This document shows, piece after piece, positions 24,415 to 35,951 of a stretch of 64,000 bases of DNA (position 1 is its first letter; each line of letters begins with the position of its first letter). The notes beneath the pieces were generated by a model, which worked only from the letters and a program-made list of their open reading frames with translations, did no database searches and was not told the origin of the DNA. The stretch comes from Heterostelium album PN500. Its lineage: Eukaryota > Evosea > Eumycetozoa > Acytosteliales > Acytosteliaceae. Made by a program: the position numbers and the translations under genes. Where the stretch lies: positions 248,001-312,000 of the forward strand of contig NW_008805073.1 in assembly GCF_000004825.1 (NCBI RefSeq), in the 5' to 3' direction.

Positions 24415-27400
24415 ATGGATAATAATAATAATAATAATAATAATGGAAGTGATACGATGTCAAGTGCTGGTTCTGTTATGATGGGTGGTGATTTGATATT
24501 CGATGATGGTAGAAGTGATACGAATTCAACTTCTTCTCTTATTGAAACGCAACAGCAACAGCAGCAACAGTCACCACCTATGGGAACATCATTAGATTCA
24601 ATACAGATATTGGTTAATAGTAGTAACACAATCACTCTAGAGGATGACGATGGCAATCAAAGTGATGCGAGTAGTACCAGTTCTATCTCCAATGAATATA
24701 CCAATTCCATTGCCAATACATTGGATCTTGCTTCTCCAATTTCTTCTTTACCAACAACAACATCTCCAACCACATCATCTTCACCACCTATTAAACCAAC
24801 CCCAACAACACCACCAACAGCAACAACAACGACAGCAATAACTATTACGCCAACAACGACAACTATAACAAGTCCAAACAATACCAGTCCAACTAACAAC
24901 AACAACAACAACAACACAAATAGTAATAACAATACACTTCAGGCAGACAAACAAAGACAAAGAAGAATAGAACACTCTAAATCACATTCATTAGATAGAA
25001 TCAATCCGAATGCAAAGGAATCCGCTGCTATTAGTAATAATAATAATAATAAAGTAAATGCTATTAGTGGTAATGGACAAAAGAGTGATGCACCACCAAA
25101 GAGATCTCGCTTGGATGAAATGATATTGGCTACAGAGGCAGGAAATACAATGTTCCTAACGAAATCACTACAATCGAAACCAAAGATTCCACTGACACAG
25201 CAACTTTCGAACCGATCTACCTTCCTGCATGTGGCATGCGCATCATTCAAGATATCATCGGTGATGTTTGTGTTTGAGCAAGCACCGACACTCACCAACG
25301 AACAAGACTTCCAATTGAAAACACCGCTCTACATTTGCTGTGAGAAAGGATTCTTCCACGCCGCCAACTTTCTCTTGAACTGCGGTGCATCACCCATACT
25401 ACCGGACATCAACAAATGGACACCACTTCACAAACTAGCAAGTCAAGTACCTGATCCTGCATCTGCTGCACTCTCACAAAGTACAACTAACAACAACAAC
25501 AATAATAACAACAACAACAACAGTAATAGCAACAGTAGTAGTAGTAGTAGTACAAGTATAAGTGGATCTTCATCGAAATCACAACAGAATATGAATAGTA
25601 GTAGTAATAGTGTAAATGTAAATGGAATCAATAACAATAGTAGTAATAGTAGTAATAACAATGTATCAAATAATAATGTATCAAAAGATTCACAATCAAC
25701 AAGTCAATCATCATCTAACCAAAGATCTTCACCACTAACTTTACCAAATACACCATCCACATCACCATCAACAACGCAATCTTCTACTTCTTCGTCCTCT
25801 TCTTCTTCTTCTCCAACAGCTTCAGCTTCAGTTTCACAACCAACAACACCACTGAATGTACAACAAATGACAACAAAAGAAAGACAAAAAGTTGGATTCA
25901 CCAATGATTTACAATATGAAGTGGCAGCAAAGATATTAACATCAAAAACACAAATTATATCTATGAGAGTATGTTAGCTAATAGATATCTATAATTCATT
26001 CAACTAATTAGTTGTTTATCTATCTTTAATTTAGACATCTAATCATCAAACACCATTACATGTAGCATTGGCCAGTGGTGCTCAGCATCTCTATAAATTA
26101 TTTATTAGTCACTCAACAGAGGAGTCACTACTGATAAAAGACAACGAAGGAAATACACCATTACATTTAGTAGCAAACTTGAGTCGTGCAAATGTAAATA
26201 ACAAACAAACTAAACAACAAACTAATTTTAATATGATATACTTACTATTGTTGTTTTTTTTTTTTGGATTTATAGGCAAGTGGATTTGCACAGTTAATCT
26301 TTGATAAGCTAAATAATCTAAGTGGAGATAAACTACAGGAGTATATAGACGATGTCAATAATTCAATGGCGTCGGCATTGCAAATCTCAATGAGAAAGAA
26401 CAACAAACAACTCACTCGACTCATTATAAAGTATCGTGCGAAAGCAGAATCCAAGATATTGGATAACTACTTTGAGAATCTCAATGCACTAAAGTCAACG
26501 GAAGCCACAAAGCTACAATTACAGCAGATCAGCTATACCGATTCAACATTCAGAGCTACACCATTCGGTCATCTCTTTAGAAAGTTAATAGTAATCATTA
26601 AACAACACTATTCGATCAATATGACTCATCAGAACGCCAACATTCTATTGGCAAGAGCAAAAGATACAATTAAAAAGTTTTTCAGTAAGTACACTATTAT
26701 TATTATTAACTTTGACATAAAATAATAATAATTGCTTATTAATATGATTTCAATTACTTTTAATATATATATAGATTGGTTAGATACAAATATACCAGAT
26801 ACTCACCATGAATATATAACAAACTATAAAGAGATTCTATTTTCACAAACCTATGATGTTATCATACATTTATATCATGAAGTTGTATGTATATTATTAA
26901 TATATATATATATGAATCTATTAGATTGACTTATCTTATTAATATCAATATTATTATTATCTTATTTCATTTCATTTTAGTATAAATCAAGAGATCTATT
27001 TTTCCAACAAAGAGTTTCTAGATATCAAGATATTATTCACAGTGAAATCGATATTACAGAGGATAGTTGGGAACAAAATGTAATTATCTCAATCAAATAT
27101 ATATTTTAAAATAATAGTAGTAGATTATTTGTTAACAAACTCTTTTTTTATTTGTAGGTTGAAGCATTCCCTAAAGCATTGGAGATTATGAAGAGACTAC
27201 CAGAAAAGAGAACACCCTCTGAGAAGATCAACAATCTCAATGAAGCTACAAGTCAAATCGTTAGAATGGATGCCAACGATCTGACGCCAATGTTTATGTT
27301 CTTGCTGATAAAATCCGACCTGAAGAACATTGCCTCGGAATTCAACTTTATGGACGACTTTAAGGATACGCCCGAGCAGGAGCAGTACTTGGTGTTGCTA

Positions 27401-27997
27401 CAAGGTTCGTTCGACTACCTCGAGACGTTGAACTACACACTGAGAAATGCACAGAATCAGGTGATGTCGTTGAGTGGTCTCGTCGATAGAACCATCGACA
27501 ATGCACTGTCGCTCTGTGACGAATTCCGTAATAGCGGTGTCGGTGCCGATCTCGTAGAGGATCTAGACGAGGGTTTGAAGATTCAAGACGAGATGGTCTT
27601 GCTGCTGATGATGATCTCCAAGCTGGCCAATCGTATCAACAACGACACCATCTATCTGCCACTGACTTGGTCGCCAGTGGTGATGGCGTCCTACCACTTT
27701 AGAGCGATCATCGAAAGACTCGGTGTGAGACTAGATCAATCGCTACCGATGTTGATTCATCAACCAACAACACCCACCACCATAACCGAACAAACAATAC
27801 CAACACTACTATCTTTTGGCGCATCAGCAACATCATCATCATCATCATCATCGATGGAAGATGACAACAAAGTTTTAATCAAAAAGAAAGGTGAAATTTG
27901 TATTATATTAGAACATCCATATCCTCAAATGGTTTACCAGGTTATTGAAGAAAAAGTAAACGAAGCAGTCATCAAAAGTAACCATATCGATAAATAA
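24415..27997 (+). CDS. Ankyrin repeat and VPS9-domain protein (predicted Rab5-family GEF)
   Basis: Six exons, 24415-25968, 26035-26193, 26276-26684, 26775-26884, 26981-27079 and 27158-27997, all in phase, give 1056 residues. Residues 1-225 are Asn/Thr/Ser/Pro-rich. Ankyrin repeats occur at about 231-345 (FLHVACASFKISSVMFVF, TPLYICCEKGFFHAANFLL, WTPLHKLAS). After a low-complexity insert of about 140 residues, they resume at about 519-590 (TPLHVALASGAQHLYKLF, NTPLHLVANLSRAN). The C-terminal part carries a helical bundle and a VPS9 core at about 783-870 (ALEIMKRLP, DANDLTPMFMFLLIKSDL, EQYLVLLQGSFDYLETL). VPS9 domains exchange nucleotide on Rab5/Rab21-type GTPases on endosomes. The order ANK then VPS9 is the reverse of ANKRD27/Varp. 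Confidence 0.82.
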
Positions 27998-28070
27998 ATA
28001 ATTAAAGATTAGATTAGATTATTGTAATCATTGAATGTTGTTGATAAATATATTTAGAGAGAATTTATAG

Positions 28071-28101
<31 letters not shown>

Positions 28102-28366
28102 TACTTTTCTATAATCGATTATTTAAATAAATATTAATCACCTATTTCATAATTATTAAAAACAAAATGTTAGTTAATCATCTGATGATCACCAATGTGA
28201 ATATTGTAACTAATTCATAATATGTTTGTCAAAGTTTATGTAATGTAATTAAACAAATAAACTAGAACATATCACTCTATAATTACATCACATCACAACA
28301 TGAAAGATAAATCACAATTAAGTACCATCTATATATATAGATTATTATTGTAAATAAAATTGTTAA
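27998..28366. other. Intergenic spacer between convergent genes
   Basis: This AT-rich 3' flank contains an (ATT)n run near 28072-28100. No coding or RNA feature was recognised. Confidence 0.4.
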
Positions 28367-28849
28367 TTAACAAGTAATTCTATTTTCTAAAAAAAAAAAA
28401 AAACACAGGTAATAATTTAAGGTAACTTACCATTATCTAAAAATACAGTAAGCATCTCTATTAAACCAAAACTAGAACTAATTTTTATATTGTTTGTTGT
28501 TGCAAAATTAATTAGTATTTGATGACTGACTGACTGATTGATTGTATACAATATCTTACCCTCTTATATTACGAATGATTCCATTGCTATTATTGTTATT
28601 ATTTAAATTGGTGCTGATTTGATTGGATTGTTTGGTAGATGAAACTGGTGAAGTAGTTGTAGTATTTGCGCTTGAGCTATTTAAAACAAAGTTATTTACT
28701 GATATATATGATTTTAAAGTTGATGTCGATTGTGTTGCAGTTTTAAAGGTTGTTGCGCTTATATTTGATAATTTACTGCTACCTCTATTTAGTATAATAT
28801 TACTGCTGTTACTGAGGCATTTGCCACTTCTGATCATTGATTTTAACAT
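28367..28849 (-). CDS. Small predicted mitochondrial protein
   Basis: Exon 1 (28849-28560) is open from ATG. Exons 28477-28431 and 28386-28367 are inferred from GTAAG donors, AG acceptors and phase, giving 118 residues. The N-terminus (MLKSMIRSGKCLSNSSNIILNRGSSK) has Arg/Lys and no acidic residues, as in mitochondrial presequences. The middle is Asn/Thr/Ser-rich. The C-terminus after splicing reads GGSSFGLIEMLTVFLDNENR, a short hydrophobic segment followed by a polar end. I do not recognise a family. The second intron would be only 44 nt, short even for this genome, so the 3' structure is less certain than exon 1. Confidence 0.5.
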
Positions 28850-30170
28850 GTTTGATTTATATTATATATTAATTATCTCAAAAAAAAAAAAACAATAATA
28901 ACAATACAATATCTTATCGTTTTTTTTTTTTTCTGATTGTTTGATCAAACTATGAGTGAAAAAAAAATTGAAAAACCCAAAAAAAAAAAAAATTGCAATT
29001 CAAAAAAAAAAACAGGGCAACTTTAATGTATTATTTATTTGTTCTTCACTACTAAATATTTTTATTCAATTTATATATTCAATCGTGTATCATTAAATAA
29101 AATAACACATTCAAAATATTAAATAAATTTAATATATTTAAAGTTAAGTGATCAATTTCCAGAGTACAAATACTTACAGTATTTTATTAAGATAAATGAT
29201 TATTTTATTGATTTGAATTTGTAAGAAAATTAATTCCGAAATATATAATTATATAAATATCTTGCCCTCAGCTAAAATAAAATCAATACAAAAACATCAC
29301 TCCGAATCTCTACATTAAAAGGCATTGTAATTCCGAAAAATATCTTTCAAATGGATTTTATATTTGTTTCAAATCCTGCAAATTTTTATGTTTTTTGTGT
29401 AAAAAAATATCAGAAAGAAAGTCATGTTTTGCCCAGCAGAAAAATGAAATCGATTTCTTTTGAAGTTTGTGGTTAGATAATAGTTATTACCATTTATGTA
29501 AAATGTTTGCGAATTCAAATAGTTAAAAACTGATCATTCATTGGACTTGTTTACTCAATCAATAATTATTTATTATAAAAAAAAAAAAAAAAGTAAAAAA
29601 TAAAAATTTACAAGATATTTTTAATTTTTAGATACTTATTTTAAAATTTTATATATTTTTTACAAAAAACCATGAACATCAGAGGACTTGTTTGATGTCT
29701 GGATAAGTAAGAGGAATGATCTAAAAAAAAAAAAAAACAAAAAAAAACAATAAGAGAAAAGTTTACCCCTTTGATGAGTGATTATCCACCTGTTTTGACA
29801 GTAACACCAAACTAAATTGCCGAAGATGTACCCCCAAAACTGTATTTTTAAAATTTTCATTTATTTAAATTAATTTTTATTTTCAAAAAAAATTTTAAGG
29901 TTAATTTGTTGCTGTTAAAGATAAAAGGAGGTGTTTAAACATCAATCACATATTACACTTTTTTTCAATTTTATTCAATTTACTTTTTACTTTTAATTCA
30001 TTGTTTATTTGTAAGTTGGAAATTTAAATATATGATCCAAAAAAATAAAAATAAAATTAAAGTTAATTTACAATTTTTTTATTTTTATTTTTAATAGTTG
30101 GTTTATAAACAAATTTACTAATCTGTAAATTTTTATTCATATTTTTATTTATTTTTGGAAATTCTAGAAA
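28850..30170. other. AT-rich intergenic region
   Basis: About 1.3 kb separates the small mitochondrial-type gene (-) and the secreted-protein gene (+). It is dominated by poly-A/T. A slightly less AT-rich patch at 29750-29860 shows broken coding-like frames on both strands, but none is long or starts properly. No gene is called. Confidence 0.4.
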
Positions 30171-30877
30171 ATGAAGGTTATCTTATCATTTGTTGTATTA
30201 TTTTTGATTGCCAGTTCAACTGCTATCCAAGTCCGTGAACAAAAACCAGTCAGTTCTGGACCATCACCTGCTCAGTTTGGTGACTTTGTTTTGGGTTTCG
30301 TTGCCGGTATGGAGATCGCCATGAACGGAAACTCCACCGAATGTGTTGTAGAATCAAACGCCACCTTTGATGACTTCGCCAACGGTATTTATCGACCTTA
30401 AATACCCCATTAATGATTTTTAAAGACAAAACACTAACAGCATCATCTATTTATTATTTTCTAGGTTTCACTTTGATTGGTGAAGGTTTCGATCATCTCT
30501 CAGCTTCTGATGTTGAGCAAGGTATTGAATTGGTTGGTGAGGGTCTTGCCCAAATCCCACAAATCCTCTCACTCTGCGGTGTTACTGAATTCATTGGAGA
30601 CATTGTCAACGTTGCCAAGGAATTGTCCTCAGGTACCGGTGGAATCATTGAAGTCATCTTGAAGGAAGCCTTGAACATCTTCCACAATCGGTAAGTTATA
30701 TTATTAATCAATATTTAAATAATTGAATATATTTATTAATTAATATGTTTTTTTTAATATTAATTTAGTGAGGATATCACTGAAGATTGGAAGAACATGG
30801 TTAACGACTGGAAGTCTGGTGACTACCAATCATCTGGTCAAAACCTCGGTTTGGTTGTTGGTATCATCTTGAACTAA
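30171..30877 (+). CDS. Small secreted protein of unknown function
   Basis: Three exons, 30171-30384, 30465-30690 and 30769-30877, give 182 residues. Residues 1-18 are a signal peptide (MKVILSFVVLFLIASSTA). The mature part is Gly- and acid-rich with two potential N-glycosylation sites (NSTE, NATF), a central stretch GIELVGEGLAQIPQILSLC, and a C-terminus DYQSSGQNLGLVVGIILN. The codons are rich in C/G-ending choices, compatible with strong expression. An AATAAA-like signal follows the stop (about 30938). I do not recognise a named family, though the C-terminal G-x-x-x-G-IIL pattern looks like a conserved feature of secreted protist proteins. Confidence 0.8.
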
Positions 30878-31259
30878 ATCAAAATGTAATTTCATCGATC
30901 CGATTTACATGTAAACAATATTGCTTCAATTCTATTGCAATAAAAAAAAAAACATACAACTTTAAATTTTTAAAACAATATAATTAAGTAAATATTCAAA
31001 CGAAGAATTTCAAACTTTAATTTCTTTTATTTGTTGTCGTTAGAATTTAATTAATCTATATTTATTCAACATTAAAAATTCCAAAGACGGTTGGATAATA
31101 AAAAAAGGGTTGAGAATTTTTGCTCCGAAATTAGCATCCAAAAAAGGAATTTTGGCAAGTTTTTAAAAACCTTTTATTTTTTTTTTAAATTTTTGATTAT
31201 TATTGAATTTGTTTTAAATTGCTTCAAATTTGAGAGGTGTCACTCATTTTATTCAGATA
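30878..31259. other. Intergenic spacer
   Basis: This stretch holds the 3' flank of the secreted-protein gene and the upstream region of DDAH. It is AT-rich with A and T tracts near 31170-31200. No element was recognised. Confidence 0.4.
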
Positions 31260-32060
31260 ATGAATTTTCAACATATAATAACTAGATTACCATCAAAGTC
31301 ACTGGTTGATGGTCTCACAAGCAGTGATCTCGGTAAACCCGATTATAAAAAAGCAGTAGAACAGCATCAGAAGTATATTGAAGCATTACTAAGTTGTGGA
31401 GTGGACGATGTGCTAATTCTTCCACCAAATATCGATTATCCAGACTCTGTTTTTGTGGAAGACCCAGTTCTGTGCACCCCTCACTGTGCGATTATTACTA
31501 GGCCAGGCGCCACCACACGTCGTGAAGAAACAAAGATCATAGAGCCAGCAATTCATAGATACTACTCGAATGTAGAGCGTATTCAAGCACCTGGAACACT
31601 GGAGGCGGGTGATGTAATGATGGTTGGCAACCACTACTACATTGGAGTCTCGGCGAGAACCAACGAGGAAGGTGCCAATCAACTTATTGCTATTCTCAAA
31701 AAGTACAAAATGACAGGCTCGATCGTTCCTTTGAAAAAGGTTTTACATCTAAAGACAGGTCTATCCTATATTGAAAATAACAACTTACTGGCATGCGGAG
31801 AGTTTCTAACGTTAGAAGAGTTCCAAAAGTACAATATCATTGAAGTCGATGAGTCAGAGTCATACGCTGCCAATTGCATCTGGGTCAACTCAAACGTTAT
31901 CATGCCTGCTGGCTTCCCAAAGACAGCAAAGAAAGTGGCTGATCTAGGCTACAATGTAATCACTGTCGACGTTTCAGAGTTTCAAAAGATTGATGGTGGT
32001 GTAAGTTGCATGTCATTACGATTCTCGCCACCTCAAAAGATTTTGCAACGTTCTGAATAA
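31260..32060 (+). CDS. ddah: Dimethylarginine dimethylaminohydrolase (DDAH)
   Basis: A single exon of 266 residues; the ATG at 31260 is chosen because the protein starts straight into the family's first strand (MNFQHIITRLPSKSLVDGLT). Family motifs are in order: DSVFVEDP at 62-69, GTLEAGDVM at 112-120, HLKTGLSY at 163-170, and GGVSCMSLRF at 246-255. The catalytic His is residue 163 and the nucleophilic Cys is 250. The enzyme hydrolyses asymmetric dimethylarginine to citrulline and dimethylamine in the cytosol. Length matches the family (about 255-285). Being intronless contrasts with most neighbours, but nothing else suggests transfer. Confidence 0.92.
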   Translation: MNFQHIITRLPSKSLVDGLTSSDLGKPDYKKAVEQHQKYIEALLSCGVDDVLILPPNIDYPDSVFVEDPVLCTPHCAIITRPGATTRREETKIIEPAIHRYYSNVERIQAPGTLEAGDVMMVGNHYYIGVSARTNEEGANQLIAILKKYKMTGSIVPLKKVLHLKTGLSYIENNNLLACGEFLTLEEFQKYNIIEVDESESYAANCIWVNSNVIMPAGFPKTAKKVADLGYNVITVDVSEFQKIDGGVSCMSLRFSPPQKILQRSE

Positions 32061-32547
32061 ACTCTTTAGAGATTTCCAAATATATACTATTTATATTAAT
32101 AAACAAACTGTTACTATTTATTGAGTCATCTCGCTTGACATTTATTTTATTTTAATAGTCAAAAACAATGATTCTTACAATTTTACAAATTTCTTAAAAA
32201 ACTTTTAAAATGAAAAATAAGTACTTATTTTTTCAAGAGATGGGTTGGATGGAATCAATCGATAAGATGAATGGAATCCAGCAGAAAAAGAAAATCTGTT
32301 TTCTGCATTGCGTCAAAACAAAAAATTGTTTAAATCATCGAATTCGTTGAATTTTTTTTAAAACTTGGTCTTGAATGTGATTTAAATTGGAAAAAATCTG
32401 TAACAAAGGTCGTCATTTTGTTTGATTGTAAATTAATGATCAGTGTACCGTGTCATATTTAAAGATTGAAATATTTATTTCTTAAAAATGATACAAATAA
32501 ATTATTAATAAATAAGTTAAATAGATATCAGTAACGAAATAAAAGAA
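32061..32547. other. Intergenic spacer
   Basis: This AT-rich DNA lies between DDAH and the 41-residue mini-gene. A moderately less AT-rich patch at 32235-32310 (GGATGGAATC repeated) carries no convincing frame. Confidence 0.4.
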
Positions 32548-32735
32548 ATGGGTGAAAGTGTACCTGAACCAAAAAGATTCCACCAAAAAGTAAGATCGAT
32601 AATCATCTTCATACTTTATGATTGTTATATCTAACATTAACTCTTTTATAGCCAGGAACTGGAAGATCATATGTTCCTCCAAACCCAGAGCCAAAGACAG
32701 CATTTAATTTTGCAAACTATGCGTTCAGACCTTGA
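32548..32735 (+). CDS. Split mini-gene encoding a 41-residue protein
   Basis: Two short exons, 32548-32589 (14 codons) and 32652-32735 (27 codons plus stop), are joined by a 62-nt AT-rich intron with a GTAAGA donor and a TATAG acceptor in phase 0. The product starts MGESVPEPKRFHQK and continues PGTGRSYVPPNPEPKTAFNF, then ends ANYAFRP. It is Pro-rich, basic, without a signal or TM segment. Evidence for coding is the clean splice structure and the ordinary amino-acid make-up, unlike surrounding low-complexity DNA. I do not recognise a family. Confidence 0.6.
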
Positions 32736-34848
32736 GACTCAAAGATAGATTTATATTATTTCAAAACTATCATCTTCACATAAACATATAAAGATGATCC
32801 TATTTCATAAATAAATATAGTTATATTTAAAAAATATATATGGTTACAAAATCTCCTTTATTTAGGAACACACATCTTATTGTACGCAGAGCTCTTTCAA
32901 ATTCCCATGAACCATCAATGTTCACAAATGCCCAAATTTTTTAAAAAACTTCTTTTTCTAAATTTAATCTTTATATTTTGTTTAATTTTATTTCTCGGCT
33001 AAAACAGAACACAAATTACCTTTTTAAATCAAATGGGGTTATAAACCTTGAAGAAACATGGAATTCTCTTTTGAAAAAGTAAAAAATATTTAAAATTTAA
33101 AAAAAATTTCACCAGACTTCAAAGATTTTTTTAAAAAAATCAGAAAAAAAAAAAAACCTGATCTTGGAATTATGTGGGTTATATATTGGGTATGTGCAAA
33201 TTTTATAAATGGGTTTAAATATTTAAAAAAAGGGAGGTATTTTTAAAATCAAACACACATTTAAATTTATTAAATTAAAAAAGAAGAAATAAATAGTAAT
33301 AGAGAATAGAATTATTATATATTTATTATCATTTTACATAGAAGTAAAACATTCAAGTAGAAGATCATTTAAAAAACAAAATAAAAACAAACAAACAAAC
33401 AAATAAAATATAATTATATATTTATATATAAATATCATAAATCCAACCAATCCATTTTTAAGAACTTTCAGTATTGTAATTATAATAATTGTAAAAGTTT
33501 GAATTATAAGTTGGTTGTTTAAGACAGTTATCAAAGAAGGAAATCAATTGAGCTAAAGCGTCAGTTACTACTTAATTATTTGAAATCTCCAAGATTTTAA
33601 ACAATCCTTTGCTTGCAATAAATATTATTGTCGGTTTTGTTTGGCTTTGTTGAAACAAACAGAAAAGTTGACATCCAGATACCAATTAAACAACATCAGT
33701 AAGTATATGTCAAATTTCATTTTACCAATCAAATATATATCACAATTCTACCAAGTAATTACACCCAACTCCAAATCAGTCATCGTCTAAACATGAAAAA
33801 TAACAGTTGTCGAAACACACGTACCTCACTTACCTCCTAATACCACACACACCACACACCAGAACAAAACATTAATCTTTAGATGATAAGAAATGAGTGG
33901 ATTGATTGTTAGTTTGTTGTTTGACTTTTTAATCAAAAAAAAAAAAAAACACACATCAAATCCGTCAACTTAATTCTAAATCATAATCACTTGGTATAAA
34001 AAGTTAATGAATTTGATCATGATAACACAGATGATGATGATGTTTAGTTGAAGCATCATACTTACATGTTTGTACTTATTCAAGCTATTGTTTGATGAAC
34101 AGTGACAAGTAGTTGTAGAAATGGTGCTGTTATTGGTGACGATGGTCGTTTTTTGTTGTTAAAAATTAATAATTCTATCCATCCACCCTTTCACTCTCAC
34201 TTTTTTTTATACTGTTTTTTCTTTCCTATTACTCACACTCACTCTGTCTTGTGTTTTGATGTGTTTTTCTTTTTTTTTTTTTTTTTTGCGAGGTATGTGT
34301 GTGCTAGGTATAAGTGTAAGGGTGATAGTGTTGTGTTTTGGTTATAACAATCAATCGAAAAGATAGATTGTTACACCAACCAAACAGAAAATGAACAATA
34401 CTATTTTTCCAAAACAACACACACAATCTTAATAATAATAATATTGTTTTCAACCCAACCAACTGCATACTACCATTTTTTTAAATTATTGTTTTTTCGC
34501 AATAGTAGTAGTCTTTCAAAACACACACAAAAGTAAATTTTACATTTATTTTTATGTAATTCCAATATTATTAATTATCAAAATATTATCGATCTTATTT
34601 ATTTATTTACATTGTTCCAAAAACAAAAATAATAAATCATTATTACTGTTTTCTCAAATATATATATTTATAACAAACAAATAATACTAAATAATAAATA
34701 ATACTATTATAGTCAATTTCTATTTTTATTTATAAACATTATTTGTTTTTCCATTTTTTACCAAAAATATTAATTATTATATTCTAATTTTACCAAAATT
34801 TTCCTTTTTTTTTTTTCATATAATTGTCCTATCAAATAGAATATTAAA
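32736..34848. other. Long AT-rich intergenic region (2.1 kb)
   Basis: It is mostly A/T runs, (CAAA)n near 33375-33400, CA-rich DNA near 33830-33870 and T-rich DNA near 34195-34290. A few short frames are low complexity and not credible as genes. The last 100-200 bases must hold the promoter of the gene starting at 34849. Confidence 0.45.
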
Positions 34849-35278
34849 ATGACAGACTCAAAGAGTGATATTTATTTCAATAAGAAATACTCCAGACCCG
34901 AGAGTATGAAAAAAGTGATAGATATTCTCGGTGACTATAATCCCTCAGAGTCCAAAGTAAAAAGAACTCTTGGAATGAATGAAGAAGAGCTTAAGGCTTT
35001 CCAACAACAGCTATTGGAGAATTCATTCAAATCCTGCCGAGAGAGAATCTCCATCAATAAAAGAGACACACAAAAGGCTTTAGATATCCTAGGTATCGAT
35101 TACTCCAAACAAAAGGTAAATAATATAACTTATCCAATTCAATTTTTATTTATAATCTAATTATTAATTTTTAATACAGTTAATGAGTTTGTTAGGATGT
35201 GATGAAGAGGCTTTTCAATATCTCGATCAACCAAACGAGGCAACTAAAATTAAAATTACGCAGAGAACAGTGGTATAG
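34849..35278 (+). CDS. 121-residue protein with two DILG-type repeats, unknown function
   Basis: Exons 34849-35115 and 35180-35278 are in phase 0. The protein is hydrophilic and helical. Two related segments are visible: KKVIDILGDYN...VKRTLGMNEEELKAF (about 21-52) and QKALDILGIDYSKQKLMSLLGCDEEAF (about 75-103), separated by a basic linker (CRERISINKRD). No signal peptide or TM is present. The repeat looks like a small helical module, possibly nucleic-acid or protein binding, but I do not recognise it. Confidence 0.72.
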
Positions 35279-35324
35279 ATTATTACTTTACTATTTTAAT
35301 TAGTTGTAACATTAGATGGATTAA

Positions 35325-35453
35325 GTCTCGCTTGTTGGTGCTGCATTATTGGTTCGAGGGACCAACACTCCAGAGACCCATTTTTTTTTCTGAAAATGGA
35401 AAATAACAAGACTACGAATTTTGAAAGAGTCTGGATTTACGTACCCAGACTCT
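35325..35453 (+). ncRNA. Candidate structured RNA: two strong hairpins
   Basis: The segment is less AT-rich than its surroundings. GTCTC at 35325-35329 pairs with GAGAC at 35373-35377, enclosing an inner stem TTGGT/ACCAA (35349-35353 with 35361-35365; 7-base loop TCGAGGG). A run of nine T follows at 35381, like a Pol III terminator. A second perfect 9-bp stem, AGAGTCTGG/CCAGACTCT, joins 35426-35434 with 35445-35453. It could be an independent RNA, or the 3' untranslated region of the gene ending at 35278. It is not a tRNA: no acceptor stem or D arm fits. Confidence 0.35.
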
Positions 35454-35609
35454 CAATTGATAAAAGTTGTATAGTTTCCATTATTTTTATCAAATTTAAT
35501 TTAAAATAAAGTTTTAAATACGATATATATTTTAAAAATGAAATAGCAAATATACTTTTATTTATTGTTATTTAGTATTAATAATACAAATAGGTTTAGA
35601 CAATTGGTT

Positions 35610-35883
35610 TTAGAATAATGAAATACAAATATCTAATGATAATCCAAATAAATTTAAATGAAGTTTGATTTCAATGAGGTGTTCTAAACTTATTTGACCT
35701 TGTCCGTATGATACCATCGAGTTTTGAGAAGCAACAATAGCATTTTGAATAGATTTAGATTTTGAATGGTTAAATTGACCTAGTTTACTTAAGGAATCTA
35801 TAGAAAAAAAATAATAATAAATAAATAGGAATTTGATTTTGTTTTAATTAGAAAGTATTGATTATCATACTTATTAAAGTCAT
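35610..35883 (-). CDS. HssA-like small protein
   Basis: A 13-nt first exon (35883-35871, MTLI) and a second exon (35797-35610) give 66 residues. The start MTLINSLSKLGQFNHSKSKS and the intron directly after the first few codons are typical of the dictyostelid HssA/2C/7E family of developmentally expressed small proteins. A TATA box stands 60 bp upstream. Unlike typical members it lacks the Gly-rich core, and ends with a hydrophobic tail (LHLNLFGLSLDICISLF). It may be a divergent member or a decaying copy. Confidence 0.6.
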
Positions 35884-35942
35884 TTTGTTTGTAGTTTTGA
35901 TTTTGATTTTGTAGGAATGATACTAAATTCATGAAATTGGTC

Positions 35943-35951
35943 CTTTATATA
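35943..35951 (-). promoter_or_regulatory. TATA box of the HssA-like gene
   Basis: The minus strand reads TATATAAAG, 60 bp before the ATG at 35883. This position and sequence fit a core promoter for the mini-gene. Confidence 0.55.

Noticed and set aside
29660-29860. 66-codon minus-strand frame
   Set aside because: A central poly-Phe run comes from an A tract, and the remaining coding-like bits fall in several frames on both strands; at most an old remnant.
34102-34347. 81-codon plus-strand frame
   Set aside because: Rich in Phe/Cys/His from a T-rich tract and without splice or homology support.
35340-35372. GGTTCGA motif resembling a tRNA T-arm
   Set aside because: The stem that pairs is offset from the T-loop position, and no acceptor, D or anticodon arms can be built.
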